Positions 48,170-57,914 of a DNA stretch of 64,000 bases are shown here, one piece after another. The notes under the pieces were generated by a model, which was given only the letters and a program-made list of their open reading frames with translations, ran no database searches and was not told where the DNA came from. Each line of letters opens with the position of its first letter. The first letter of the stretch is position 1. The stretch lies in contig CDRNVI010000073.1 of the NCBI GenBank assembly GCA_977017575.1, positions 86,421 to 150,420 of the forward strand, read 5' to 3'. The translations under genes were made by a program, and so were the position numbers. Source of the stretch: Paramoeba atlantica. Lineage: Eukaryota; Discosea.

Positions 48170-50809
48170 ATGAAATACGTCATCATCACAGGTGGCGTTT
48201 GCAGTTCTCTTGGCAAAGGTGTCGCGACCTCTTCCTTGGGTGTTGTCCTGCAATCCTATGGTTATCACGTCACCGCGATTAAAATTGATCCCTACATCAA
48301 CGAGGATGCTGGACTGATGAGTCCCTTCGAACATGGCGAAGTTTATGTCCTAGATGACGGAGGCGAAGTGGACTTGGATTTGGGCAATTACGAACGCGCC
48401 CTGGGTCTTACCCTTGCAAGAGAAAACAACATCACCACAGGCAAGATTTATCGCCGGCTGCTCACAAAAGAGCGCAAAGGGGAGTATCTGGGAAAAACCG
48501 TTCAAGTCGTTCCGCATTTTACTACAGAGGTGAAGAGACACATAGAACGCGTATCTCGTATTCCCACGGATGGAAGCGAGGCGATACCGGATATTTGTTT
48601 AATCGAGGTCGGAGGAACGGTAGGTGACATTGAGAGCATGCCTTTTCTCGAGGCGCTGCGTTTGATGAAGCATTCCCTTCCCGAGGACTCCTCGTTGGCC
48701 ATTCTCCATCTCAGTTATCTTCCCCGGCTGAGCGGGCAGAAAACAAAACCCACACAGCATTCCGTTCGTGCGCTACAAAGTTTGGGACTACAACCTCACC
48801 TTATTGCGTGCCGCTGTGACACTCCGGTCGAGACCGAGACGGCCGAAAAAATTGCCTCCCTTTGCAATGTTCGTCCCAGCGAGGTCATCTCTTTGCATAA
48901 CGTAGCTTCTCTCTATGAGGTTCCACTCATTCTTCACTCACAAAACATTGTCGAAAAACTGAGTCTACATTTAGGCCTACCCTCCGTAGCTACACGTCCC
49001 GTGCCCCTACCCTCTATACTCTCCGAGGTCTATTCCAACCTTTTATCCCCCGATTCTGCCCCCCAAGATACCAAAACCTCTTCTCTCTCCTTTCTTACAA
49101 AAGAACCACAAGAACAACAAAAGGAACGATCCTTACACGAACAACAACAACAACCTTCTGACACTTGTAGCCATCCACAACAACACCAAACTCAACTCAA
49201 TCAACCACATGGTTACCCTCAACAAAACGTGACTCAACCACAACAACAAATTCAACCCAACCCACCAAGTGGTTACCCTCAACAAGAAAAACAACAACAA
49301 CAACAACAACAAATTCAACCCAACCAATCAAGTGGTTACCCTCAACAAGAACAAGAACAACAACAAATTCAACCCAACCCACCAAGTGGTTACCCTCAAC
49401 AAGAAAAGCAACGACAACAAGAACAACAACAAATTCAACCCAACCCACCAAGTGGTTACCCTCAACAACAACAAGAACAACAACAACAACAAATTCAACC
49501 CAACCAATCAAGTGGTTACCCTCAACAAGAACAAGAACAACAACAACAACCAACATCACAACAGCCCCAACCCCCCCCTCTCCCCCCACGCACCCCCCCT
49601 CCCCTCCTACGCGCGTGGTCGCACCTCTTCCACGCGTCCCGCCTCCCCCCCACCCCCGCCCGCCCCCCCCTGCGCGTCGCGTTCGTCGGGAAGTACGTCA
49701 CCCACGGCAGCGGACTCGCCACCGACACCTACTTCAGCGTCGTGAAGGCGCTGGAGCACGCCGCGCTGGCCTGCGGCCGCCCCCTGGAGCTGTGCTGGGT
49801 CGCCGCGGAGGCCCTGGAGAGTGAGGACGGGGGCGGGGAAGGGGGGGGGAAGGGGGAAAGTAAAGCGGGAAAGGGACAAGGGGAACCGCTCGAATCCGTT
49901 TGCACCGGACAAGGCACCGTGCGGGAAAACGCGGAGAGGGTTTTGCTCTCGTGTGGTGGGGTTTTTATTCCTGGAGGGTTTGGCTCTCGTGGGGTTAATG
50001 GAATGATCCGTGCTGCGGAGTTGGCACGGACGAAAAAGATTCCCTATTTTGGGGTGTGTCTTGGATTTCAAATCGCGCTGCTGGAGATGGCACGAAATGT
50101 GCTGCATATGGAAAATGCGGTCAGTGAGGAGTTTGACACGCCCTCGGGTGGGGTGGATGCGAAAACAGATACAAACGGGGGAAAGGCAGGGAGTCACGCG
50201 GAACCGGGAAAACCAACGCATCATATTCTGAAATGGATGCCTGAGGTGGATCGAGAAACGATGGGTGCCAACATGCGCCTGGGAAGTCGTCGTGTGTTTT
50301 TTCCGGAGGCACTCCAGCAAAAGGATAAAATACTGTCTCCTATCGTGGAAACACAAACAATGAGTGAAGGCGTGTCCAAAAAGTCTGTGAATTCCAATTC
50401 GGAAAAGCTTTCTCAAGAATTTCAGGTCAAACAAGGGCGTGCCACTTCCTCACCACTCTCCATGTCTTTCCGCATGTACGGTTGTCAAAGAGTGATTCGC
50501 GAACGACATCGACATCGTTATGAGTTCAACACGGAGTACAAATCCGATTTCGAAAATTGTGCACATGTGACGTTCCCCTCTATGGACCACACTGCTCAAC
50601 GTATGGAAGGAATAGAGCTCAACTCTTCGGTGCATCCCTTCTTTCTAGCCGTGCAGTACCACCCGGAGTTCAAGTCCCGACCTTTTTCACCTTCTCCTCC
50701 CTTTTATTTGTTTATGAAAGCTGTTGCAGAAGGCCGTGACGGTGTGGATGGTCTGCTGCAGTGCTTGGGCAATACCCTTCCAGCAGAGCACTACCGCACA
50801 TCTAAATAA
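48170..50809 (+). CDS. CTPS: CTP synthase with an expanded Gln-rich linker
   Basis: An 879-residue protein (typical: 540-600). The N-terminal synthase domain opens with MKYVIITGGVCSSLGKGVAT and contains the CTP/UTP-binding core (KIDPYINEDAGLMSPFEHGE). The C-terminal glutamine amidotransferase has its triad in GVCLGFQ (C630) and QYHPEF (H831, E833). The enzyme makes CTP from UTP, ATP and glutamine. Between the domains, residues 304-464 are a Gln/Pro-rich linker with six copies of SGYPQQ-type repeats encoded by a minisatellite. A second insert (about 670-765) enlarges the amidotransferase domain. The catalytic residues are intact. ATG 48,170 is the first residue of the conserved domain. Confidence 0.93.
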   Translation: MKYVIITGGVCSSLGKGVATSSLGVVLQSYGYHVTAIKIDPYINEDAGLMSPFEHGEVYVLDDGGEVDLDLGNYERALGLTLARENNITTGKIYRRLLTKERKGEYLGKTVQVVPHFTTEVKRHIERVSRIPTDGSEAIPDICLIEVGGTVGDIESMPFLEALRLMKHSLPEDSSLAILHLSYLPRLSGQKTKPTQHSVRALQSLGLQPHLIACRCDTPVETETAEKIASLCNVRPSEVISLHNVASLYEVPLILHSQNIVEKLSLHLGLPSVATRPVPLPSILSEVYSNLLSPDSAPQDTKTSSLSFLTKEPQEQQKERSLHEQQQQPSDTCSHPQQHQTQLNQPHGYPQQNVTQPQQQIQPNPPSGYPQQEKQQQQQQQIQPNQSSGYPQQEQEQQQIQPNPPSGYPQQEKQRQQEQQQIQPNPPSGYPQQQQEQQQQQIQPNQSSGYPQQEQEQQQQPTSQQPQPPPLPPRTPPPLLRAWSHLFHASRLPPTPARPPLRVAFVGKYVTHGSGLATDTYFSVVKALEHAALACGRPLELCWVAAEALESEDGGGEGGGKGESKAGKGQGEPLESVCTGQGTVRENAERVLLSCGGVFIPGGFGSRGVNGMIRAAELARTKKIPYFGVCLGFQIALLEMARNVLHMENAVSEEFDTPSGGVDAKTDTNGGKAGSHAEPGKPTHHILKWMPEVDRETMGANMRLGSRRVFFPEALQQKDKILSPIVETQTMSEGVSKKSVNSNSEKLSQEFQVKQGRATSSPLSMSFRMYGCQRVIRERHRHRYEFNTEYKSDFENCAHVTFPSMDHTAQRMEGIELNSSVHPFFLAVQYHPEFKSRPFSPSPPFYLFMKAVAEGRDGVDGLLQCLGNTLPAEHYRTSK
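49081..49560 (+). repeat. In-frame minisatellite in the CTP synthase linker
   Basis: Units of GTGGTTACCCTCAACAA followed by CAA/GAA runs and ATTCAACCCAACC repeat about six times with variable CAA number. All size changes seen are multiples of three, so the reading frame survives. Confidence 0.85.
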
Positions 50810-51419
50810 AAACCTGATATGATGAACAAAACAGAGAAAAAACATCGCAGAAATGTGCAAACTCAAAAAAAGCAGGACAATATCAATATGTATACATGTA
50901 GATACATGTAATTGTTTTCCAGAATTCCCTTTCCAATTTTTCCGAATCCCCCTTCCAATTAACGAAATTTACAGTACGGTGCTCGTAAATTTTTGTGAAA
51001 CAAAAATGCCGTAAAACACAAATTTGTGAAATATTAAATCGTGAACAAATTTCGAAATGACGTCCAGCCTTTTTTTATTTTTTTATGTTCTTTCTAGACT
51101 TTTTACGTATTTTTCAATGGGGGGCGTTGGAGAAATGATTTTTTTAAAATCTCTTGTGCAGAACTCGAGAAGTACGGCGACGAACACTGACCTGACTGAA
51201 GAGCAAAAGGACTGTATTTTCGCCAAAACACGTGGAACATTTAACGGACAATCTAAATCTAAATTTTGGTTAACACTCGAACTCAAAGCATTTCAATCCA
51301 CAGAGTAGAACATACTGCCCCCCCCGTTTAAGCGCACCTCGTTTTCCGTGACAAGTGCGCTTAAAAGGGGGAGGTCTGAATCACTACGTAAACAAAAATT
51401 AGCGCCGCTTCCCGAAGGA
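50810..51419. other. AT-rich region with one weak ORF (51,057-51,308)
   Basis: An 83-codon + strand frame starts at ATG 51,057 and has a hydrophobic start (LFLFFYVLSRLFTYF). It shows no known similarity and lies between the last gene and the satellite zone. I do not call it a gene. Confidence 0.3.
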
Positions 51420-51780
51420 AGAAGGAAGAAGGACAAAAGACGATGGTCATACAAACAACGATGGTCATGCAAACAACGACGGTCATACAAACAACGATGG
51501 TCATACAAACAACGATGGTCATACAAACAACGATGGTCATGCAAACAACGATGGTCATACAAACAACGATGGTCGTAAAACAACGATGGACTTACAAAAA
51601 ACGATGGTATTAAAAAAGACGATGGTTTTACACAAACCGATGGTCTTACAAAAGACAATCGACCTACAAAAGTTAATGGTTTTACAAAAAACGATGGTAT
51701 TAAAAAAGACGATGGTCTTCCAAAAGACAATGGTATTAAAAAAGACGATGGTCTTACAAAAAACGATGGTTTTCTCTCTG
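51420..51780. repeat. 18-bp satellite, array 1
   Basis: Tandem GATGGTCATACAAACAAC (51,440-51,590) changes into GATGGTCTTACAAAAAAC-type units (51,590-51,775). The unit is a multiple of three without stops, so both strands stay open. That is why long ORFs appear here. Confidence 0.9.
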
Positions 51781-51972
51781 GAGCGAATCAATTGTGGTTA
51801 AGGAACCACAATTTGGTGGCAAGAATCTGCAAGACCATTGTCGTTGTATTCATTTGTAAGTCTTGTGTACGTATTTAAGTTGGAAGCTACAAGCTGAAAG
51901 TTGTATTTCTCTACTTAAAACATTAAAAAAATTCAAAATTTTGAAAAATGCGAATTTTGCTTTAATTTAACC

Positions 51973-52140
51973 CGATGGTCTTACAAAAAACGATCGTCTT
52001 ACAAAAAACGATGGTCTCATAAAAAACGATGGTCTCATAAAAAACAATGGTCTTACAAAAGACGATGGTCTTACAAAAGACGAAGGTCTTACAAAAAACG
52101 ATGGTCTTATAAAGAACGATGGTTTCATATAAACGACGAT
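51973..52140. repeat. 18-bp satellite, array 2
   Basis: About nine units of GATGGTCTTACAAAAAAC and variants. Same family as arrays 1 and 3. Confidence 0.9.
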
Positions 52141-52299
52141 ATTTTTGTTGCGTCATCTTGGATGACGTGGTGATGGAAGCCTGTACCGCACTTAAACATC
52201 CACTGTTTAAGGAATTTTTAATCTTTTTCCAGGCTCAGAACCAGAACCAAGGTAAAGCTCATAAATTTTACTGAGGGAGATACTACTCCCTCGCTACCG

Positions 52300-53030
52300 T
52301 AGGTTAATTCGCCGTGCCCGATTTGTGGCCCGATTTCGTGCCCCATTTGTTGCCCGATTTCGTTTCAGGTGAGTTTTCGAAAACAATGTTTACAAAGACG
52401 TATGAATCGAATTCAATGACAAGATCACTAATTTTTCAACAATTCCGATGTGTACCCCCTGCCCCCCCCCCTTCCCACCAGGGTGATCATAGAATTTTTG
52501 AATTTCTGAAAAAATCTGAAAATTTATGGGCGAAAGTAAAAACATTTATTTTTCTCAAATCAATTCCTAGAGCGTTTTTTGAGAGTTTGGGGCCTGATAT
52601 ACCCTGTGTACGCTTTGGTTTCATTCGATATTTCTCCACCCTGTGCCAGTAATACACCTACAAAGGCCAAACTTTACCTGGAAGTGTGTGACACGCAAGG
52701 CCGTAGAGGAAGGAGGAGGCACAAGGCAAAAAGGCAGAACGCGGATCCTTTTGTCTTTTTGGCGCGGCGACGACGACTTCCTCGCGTGGGAAGCTGTAAG
52801 AGGTTCTAGGGAGCATGTTTCGATGGCTATGTAACCCAGGCTAAAGTGGACGAGGGAGATACTAAAGGCACCTTTGGCAAACTACCACAAAACTGGAACG
52901 GTATCTCTCGGTTTGTAGAGCATTCTGATGTGGCCCAGGAATCTTTAACGGGAGATACTGTCCCAGTTTTGCGGTGGTTTGCCAAAGGTGCCCTGAGTAT
53001 CTCCCTCGTCCACTTTAGCCTGGGTTCTTT
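52300..53030. repeat. Segmental repeat A with internal inverted repeat
   Basis: Landmarks are CGTGCCCGATTT, AATTCCGATG, GGTGATCAT, GACACGCAAGGCCGTAGAGG and CCAGGCTAAAGTGGACGAGG. All recur in reverse orientation at 55,680-56,345. Inside it, 52,832-52,905 and 52,950-53,027 form an imperfect inverted repeat (CCAGGCTAAAGTGGACGAGG ... and its complement). Confidence 0.75.
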
Positions 53031-53087
53031 ACAGTTTATTAAATAAAATACGAAGTTACAGTGAAGTATTCAAATACGAGTGGATAA

Positions 53088-53960
53088 TTTTCTTTTTTAG
53101 GCTCTTCGTTAAACGAGGTGGTTGCTTTCAACTTAGAAGTCACTCATGCTGCGCGCTTCGCGTTGAAAACTACCGCCGCGTTTAACGAAGAGCCTAAAAA
53201 AGAAAATTTAGCCTGGAAAACGGAAAGATTATAGCCAAAAATAGCCGAATTTCGGGTACAAATGGGGTCATTTTCGCATATTTTTGCTCTCAGAGCACTA
53301 AATCCGACATTTGCGCGTGGGATATCACTCGCAGGCATGAATGAAAGCCTACCGAACGTATTAGGTAGAGAATGCGACTCCAACCATACCATTCTTTCGA
53401 CACAAAAATGCCCCTTTAGGTCCGAAAAATACTTTTTCACCTTTTTTAGTCAAAAATGGGTCATTTTGGGGGGCGCACCACAGTTCGAAGAAGTGATACC
53501 TTGCGAAAACAACTGCGTAGAAAGCTAGTGTAGGTCCCAAACTATCAAAATACAATAGGCGAAACGATTTTGGAAAAATATTTTTTTTGTCATTTTTTTC
53601 GCCAAGTTGAATTTTTTTTCAAAAACTTTTTTCCGAAAAAATCCGAACTTGGCGGACCCGTCCTGCGGATACGCGGGTGGGTCACCCCCGGGTAGCGGGG
53701 TGGAAAATGCGCGCCAAGACCCCGGATGCCCTTTCTGCGGTTTTTTTTCGAAAACTAATTTTTTCGAAAAAATTTGCTCGACCATGCCCCCCCATGGACC
53801 CCCCCATGGACCCCCCCATGGACCCCCATTTTTTTCAAATTTTTTTTTCAGTTTTGGACCACCGGAGCCCCCTTTTATATTTTTTTCTTCTATTATATTA
53901 CTGTGTTCCCCTTTATATTTTCACTGTTTTTGTTCACTTTTTTTTCAATAATCGAGTGTA
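53088..53960. repeat. Inverted copy of the 890-bp repeat unit with foldback at 53,088-53,208
   Basis: Reads as the reverse complement of the 24.8-26.6 kb units, with a foldback at its left end. It adds a short ATGGACCCCCCC minisatellite (53,784-53,826) not present in the + copies. Identity to the tandem units is high. Confidence 0.85.
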
Positions 53961-54313
53961 GAGCGGTAGTTTTACAACCACCGCAATATTACGGTTATTT
54001 TTAATTACGGTTATTTTTAATTAAGATTATTTTTAGCCCCGAAAACAAATACTTTTTTTCATATCTATCACCATCGACCTCACTTTCATACGAAACACAA
54101 ACCTTTATAAAATGATCACAGACGAATCCAATGGCTTGGGCGCTTAAACGTTGCTCAAAACGTGTGTTCAAAAATTATTAATTTACGAGTGGATTATATT
54201 ACGGTTAATTTAATTAAGATTAATTTTAGCCAAAAATAACCTTAAAAGCGTAATTAAATAATACCGCAATTAAATATAACACTGTAATCGTTTTTGGGGG
54301 AAAAACTTCCCTT
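53961..54313. other. AT-rich spacer with TTAATTA repeats
   Basis: Short ATTACGGTTATTTTTAATTA repeats occur, otherwise nothing recognised. Confidence 0.45.
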
Positions 54314-55000
54314 TTGAGCAAAATCGATGGTCCTATAAAAAAAGGTGGTCTTACAAAAACGGATGGTTTGACACAAAACGATCGTCGTACAAAAGACGAT
54401 GGTTTTACACAAAACGATCGTCTTACAAAAGACTATAGTCTTAGAAAAGACGATCGTCTTACAAAGTACCATGGTCTTACAAAAAACGATGGTCTTACAC
54501 ACAACGATGGTTTTACAAAAAACGATGGTCTTATAAAAAACGATGGTCTTATAAAAAACGATGGTTTTACAGCAAACGATGGTCTTATAAAACAACGATT
54601 CTCTTACAAAGGACAATGGTCTTACCAAAGACGATGGTCTTACAAAAACGATCGTCTTATAAAAAACGATGGTCTTACAAAAAACGATGGTCTTACAAAA
54701 AACGATCGTCTTACAAATAACGATCGTCTTAGACAAAGACGATGGTCTTACACACAACGATGGTTTTATACAAAACGATCGTCTTACAAAAATCGATGGT
54801 CTTCGAAAAGACGATGGTCTTACAAAAACCAATCGTCCAACAAAAAACGAAAGTCTTACAAAACCGATGGTCTTACAAAACCCGATGGTCTTACAAACAA
54901 CGATGGTCATACTAACAACGATGGTCTTACAAAAAACGGTTGTCTTACAGAAAACAATCGCCTTACAAAAAACTATCGCCTTACAAAAAACGAACACTAG
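54314..55000. repeat. 18-bp satellite, array 3
   Basis: About 38 units of GATGGTCTTACAAAAAAC with point variants (ATCGTC, CATAC, TTTTAC). Frames on both strands remain open through the array (KNDGLT on +, CKTIVF on -), an artefact of the stop-free 18-mer. Confidence 0.92.
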
Positions 55001-55085
55001 GGGCCACACTGGGCCACTCATTGCCCTGCATTGGGTCCATTGCGGTGGTTGTACCTTTATTAAGACCTTTATTAAGACCTTTACC

Positions 55086-55198
55086 TTTTTTAGGCTCTTC
55101 GTTAAACGCGTTGGTAGTTTTCAACGCGAAGCGCGCAGCATAAGTGACTTCTAAGTTGAAAACAACCACCTCGTTTAACGAAGAGCCTAAAAAAGAAT
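55086..55198. repeat. Foldback hairpin repeat, orientation B
   Basis: Complete left and right arms (AGGCTCTTCGTTAAACGCG ... CGTTTAACGAAGAGCCT). Followed at 55,199 by the dispersed repeat also seen at 14,405. Confidence 0.85.
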
Positions 55199-55548
55199 TT
55201 TGGAAAAACAATATTTTTACCTTTTTTTGGGTCAAAGAAAAATCGGTCACCCCAAACATTTCGGAATTTTGACCTTGTTGGACCCCCCCTGCGCGTACCA
55301 GAGGGGGGGGGGAGGAATTATTGCCGCGGCCTACTCTACTACTTCCCGGCGCTCGATTTTGAAAAGCAAAAAAATCGAAAAAAGAAATCGCGACCTATTC
55401 CGCCCCCCTGGACCTCCCCAATGGACCCCTCCATGGACCCCCCCCCTAGACGCCCCATTTTTTTCAATTTTTTTTCTGTTTTGGACCACCGGAGCCCCCT
55501 TTTATATTTTTTTCTTCTAAATCTTCTTTAATATAAACCCCCGCTTAT
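55199..55548. repeat. Dispersed noncoding repeat, second copy
   Basis: The same order of motifs as 14,405-14,870 (TTTTTTGGGTCAAAG, poly-G tract, CTACTCTACTACTTCCC). It then joins the TGGACCACCGGAGCCCCC segment of the 890-bp family, showing mixed ancestry. Confidence 0.6.
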
Positions 55549-55625
55549 TATTTTAGGCTCTTCGTTAAACGCGGTGGTTGTTTTCAACTTAGAAGTCGCT
55601 CATGCTGCGCGCTTCGCGTTGAAAA
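55549..55625. repeat. Foldback hairpin repeat, right arm truncated
   Basis: Left arm and loop are complete (GCTCTTCGTTAAACGCGG ... CTGCGCGCTTCGCGTTGAAA). The right arm is replaced by an A-rich run. Confidence 0.8.
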
Positions 55626-55679
55626 AAAATATATTTTTTGGCTTTCACCCATAATTTTTCAGTTTTTTTCTCAAAATCT

Positions 55680-56345
55680 CTGATGTGACGGATTCTGATG
55701 TGACGGAAGAATCTTTAACGGGAGATACCGTACCAGTTTTGTGGTAGTTTTCCTAAGGTGCCTTTAGTATCTCCCTCGTCCACTTTAGCCTGGATTCGTT
55801 TTTTCAAAATTTCAAAAATTGTTATGATCACCCTGGTGGGGATGGGGGGGGCAGGTACCCCCTGCCAGGGGGTACCCATCGGAATTGTTGAAAAACTAGT
55901 TATTTTTTCATTCAATTCAATTCATACGTCTGCCTTTTTTCCTTGCGCCTCCTCCTTCCTCTACGGCCTTGCGTGTCACATACTTCCGGGTAAATTTTGG
56001 ACTATGTAGGTGTATTATCGGCACATGGTGGAGAAATATAGAATGAAATCAAAGAGTATACAGGTATAGAAGGCTCCAAACTCTCAAAAAACAGTCTAGG
56101 AGTTGATTTGGGAAAAATATTTTTTTTCGCTTTCACCCATAAATTTTTAGTTTTTTTTGCAAAATTTCAAAAATTGCTATGATCACCCTGGTGGGGAGGT
56201 GGGCGGGGCAGGGGGTACCCATCGGAATTGTTGAAAAACTAGTAATCTTGTCACTCAATTCGATTCATACGTCTTTGTAAACATTTTTTTCGAAAACTCA
56301 CCTGAAACGATATCGGGTACGAAATCGGGCACGGCGCCTTCTGTC
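55680..56345. repeat. Segmental repeat A, inverted and partly duplicated
   Basis: In reverse order relative to 52,300-53,030. The stretch TATGATCACCCTGGTGGGG with the following GAATTGTTGAAAAACTAGT occurs twice (55,825-55,910 and 56,175-56,245). Identity is moderate. Confidence 0.7.
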
Positions 56346-56450
56346 TTTTTCCCGCGGCGACGACGACTTCCTCTCACGCGCCACTGCATCTACACTGCGT
56401 TCACTGCCTCAGTGGAGGTGGCGGGGTGGCAAGAACTCAAAGTTTGAAGC

Positions 56451-57209
56451 ACATGGTGCTCAGACGGCGAGTTCAAACCGCTCATCGCAATATTCCCGGC
56501 GGCCTCACTCTAAGAGACTGGGCTGAGAACCGACTAGGCCCCGTACTCGGAGGACCGTCCCGGACCCCCCCTCAGGGAACCAGCTCCCTTACCCGGCTTA
56601 CACCTCTTGGGTGAGCCGTGTTGACGTACAGTTCGTCGACGCAGCGTGTTGGCAACAGCACTTTGGTGCCGCCTTGGACAAGCGGAAACTGGTAGAGGAC
56701 GTCGGCCTCGGAACTTCCAAATCTGTCTGTGAAGGGTCTGGCTTGCCAGTGACCATCCGGAGCAATCCGGAATGATTTGGATATTTTTTTTTGGATTGGT
56801 CACAGACCCATGTGTTACAAAATGAGAGGAAACATAAACAAGAACAAATGCCGATATGGCATTCCATCCAATCCAAATCCAAATCATTCCGGATTGCTCC
56901 GGATGGTCACTGGCAAGCCAGACCCTTCACAGACAGATTTGGAAGTTCCGAGGCCGACGTCCTCTACCAGTTTCCGCTTGCCCAAGGCGGCACCAAAGTG
57001 CTGTTGCCAACACGCTGCGTCGACGAACTGTACGTCAACACGGCCCACCCAAGAGGTGTAAGCCGGGTAAGGGAGCTGGTTCCCCGAGGGGGGGTCCGGG
57101 ACGGTCCTCCGAGTACTGGGCCTAGTCGGTTATCAGCCCAGTCTCTTAGAGTGAGGCCGCCAGGAATATTGCGATGAGTGGGTTTGAACTCGCCGTCTGA
57201 GCACCATGT
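56451..57209. repeat. Large inverted repeat, arms 56,451-56,782 and 56,877-57,209
   Basis: The two arms of about 332 bp are reverse complements with roughly 3-5% differences (for example GAGAACC vs GATAACC, and CTCAGGG vs CTCGGGG). The spacer is about 95 bp. The arms are GC-richer than their surroundings and may once have coded for protein (GGTKVLLPTRCVDELYV in the right arm). The right arm ends exactly where bacterial sequence begins. Confidence 0.85.
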
Positions 57210-57914
57210 AGTGGGTATATCATCAATAACTTTTACGACGCCGAAAAGGATTTAATCAACAAACCAAGAAAAAGTATGTTGGATAGGTTGGTAAGTCAGC
57301 GATTTAAGCTCACGACCTATTTTATCCTTAATTTTTTGGCTGTACTTGCCGCAAGTTATATTTCATTTAGGGCCGTACTGTTTTTCTCAAGTTACATTTT
57401 TGGGATTTGGTTCTATTCCCATAAACTCAAGAGAATTCCATTTATTGGAAACCTAGTTTCGGCAACTTTGGCCATTACTCCTTTTTTTGTGGTCTTTGTA
57501 TACTATAGCAACTTTGAGACTGTCATTTTTGTACATGCTATTTTCCTTTTTTTATTGATTTTGGCCCGTGAAATGATCAAGGATTTGGAAAACATGGCAG
57601 GCGATCTTGCACAGAACTACAAAACTATCCCCATTCTATACGGACCAAAGGTGTCCAAAGTACTGATTGGACTTTTGATTCTTTTGACTTTGATTCCAGC
57701 CTTATTATTGATCAGGAGTTTTGATGTAGGCTATATGTATCTTTATTTCTCAGCTTGTATTGTGCTCTTGTCACTTTTTATCATTTTGTTGTGGAAAGCA
57801 AGTGGCAAAAAACATTATGTTTGGTTGCATAATATCTTAAAGTTCATCATTGTGGCAGGAGTATTTAGCATCCTGCTTATCGATGTTGACTTGGTCTTAA
57901 ATCGGATTTTATAA
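57210..57914 (+). CDS. UbiA-family prenyltransferase, N-terminus missing at the junction
   Basis: The frame is open from the junction: GYIINNFYDAEKDLINKPRK is the first conserved prenyl-diphosphate motif (NxxxDxxxD type). The DLENMAGD motif (second Asp-rich site) and several membrane helices follow. The first ~70 residues are missing. Related flavobacterial enzymes (geranylgeranylglycerol-phosphate or (p)HB-type transferases) attach prenyl groups to aromatic or lipid acceptors in the membrane. The substrate cannot be told. Stop TAA overlaps the next ATG by one base (TAATG), so the two genes form one operon. Confidence 0.8.
   Translation, partial: SGYIINNFYDAEKDLINKPRKSMLDRLVSQRFKLTTYFILNFLAVLAASYISFRAVLFFSSYIFGIWFYSHKLKRIPFIGNLVSATLAITPFFVVFVYYSNFETVIFVHAIFLFLLILAREMIKDLENMAGDLAQNYKTIPILYGPKVSKVLIGLLILLTLIPALLLIRSFDVGYMYLYFSACIVLLSLFIILLWKASGKKHYVWLHNILKFIIVAGVFSILLIDVDLVLNRIL

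Noticed and set aside
54254-55021. Long - strand ORF (CKTIVF repeats) and matching + strand ORFs
   Set aside because: Products of a stop-free 18-bp satellite; the protein is pure repeat with no start context.
56534-57177. ORFs in the arms of the large palindrome
   Set aside because: Several frames of similar length are open in GC-richer DNA; none has a recognisable domain, although one right-arm frame looks weakly protein-like.
56451-57209. Palindrome as a whole-genome-amplification artefact
   Set aside because: Arms differ at several percent of positions, which copying of one molecule would not give; the adjacent bacterial join may still be artefactual.
1-57209. tRNA or rRNA genes
   Set aside because: I looked for box A/B-like and cloverleaf patterns by eye and found none convincing; a covariance-model scan would be decisive.
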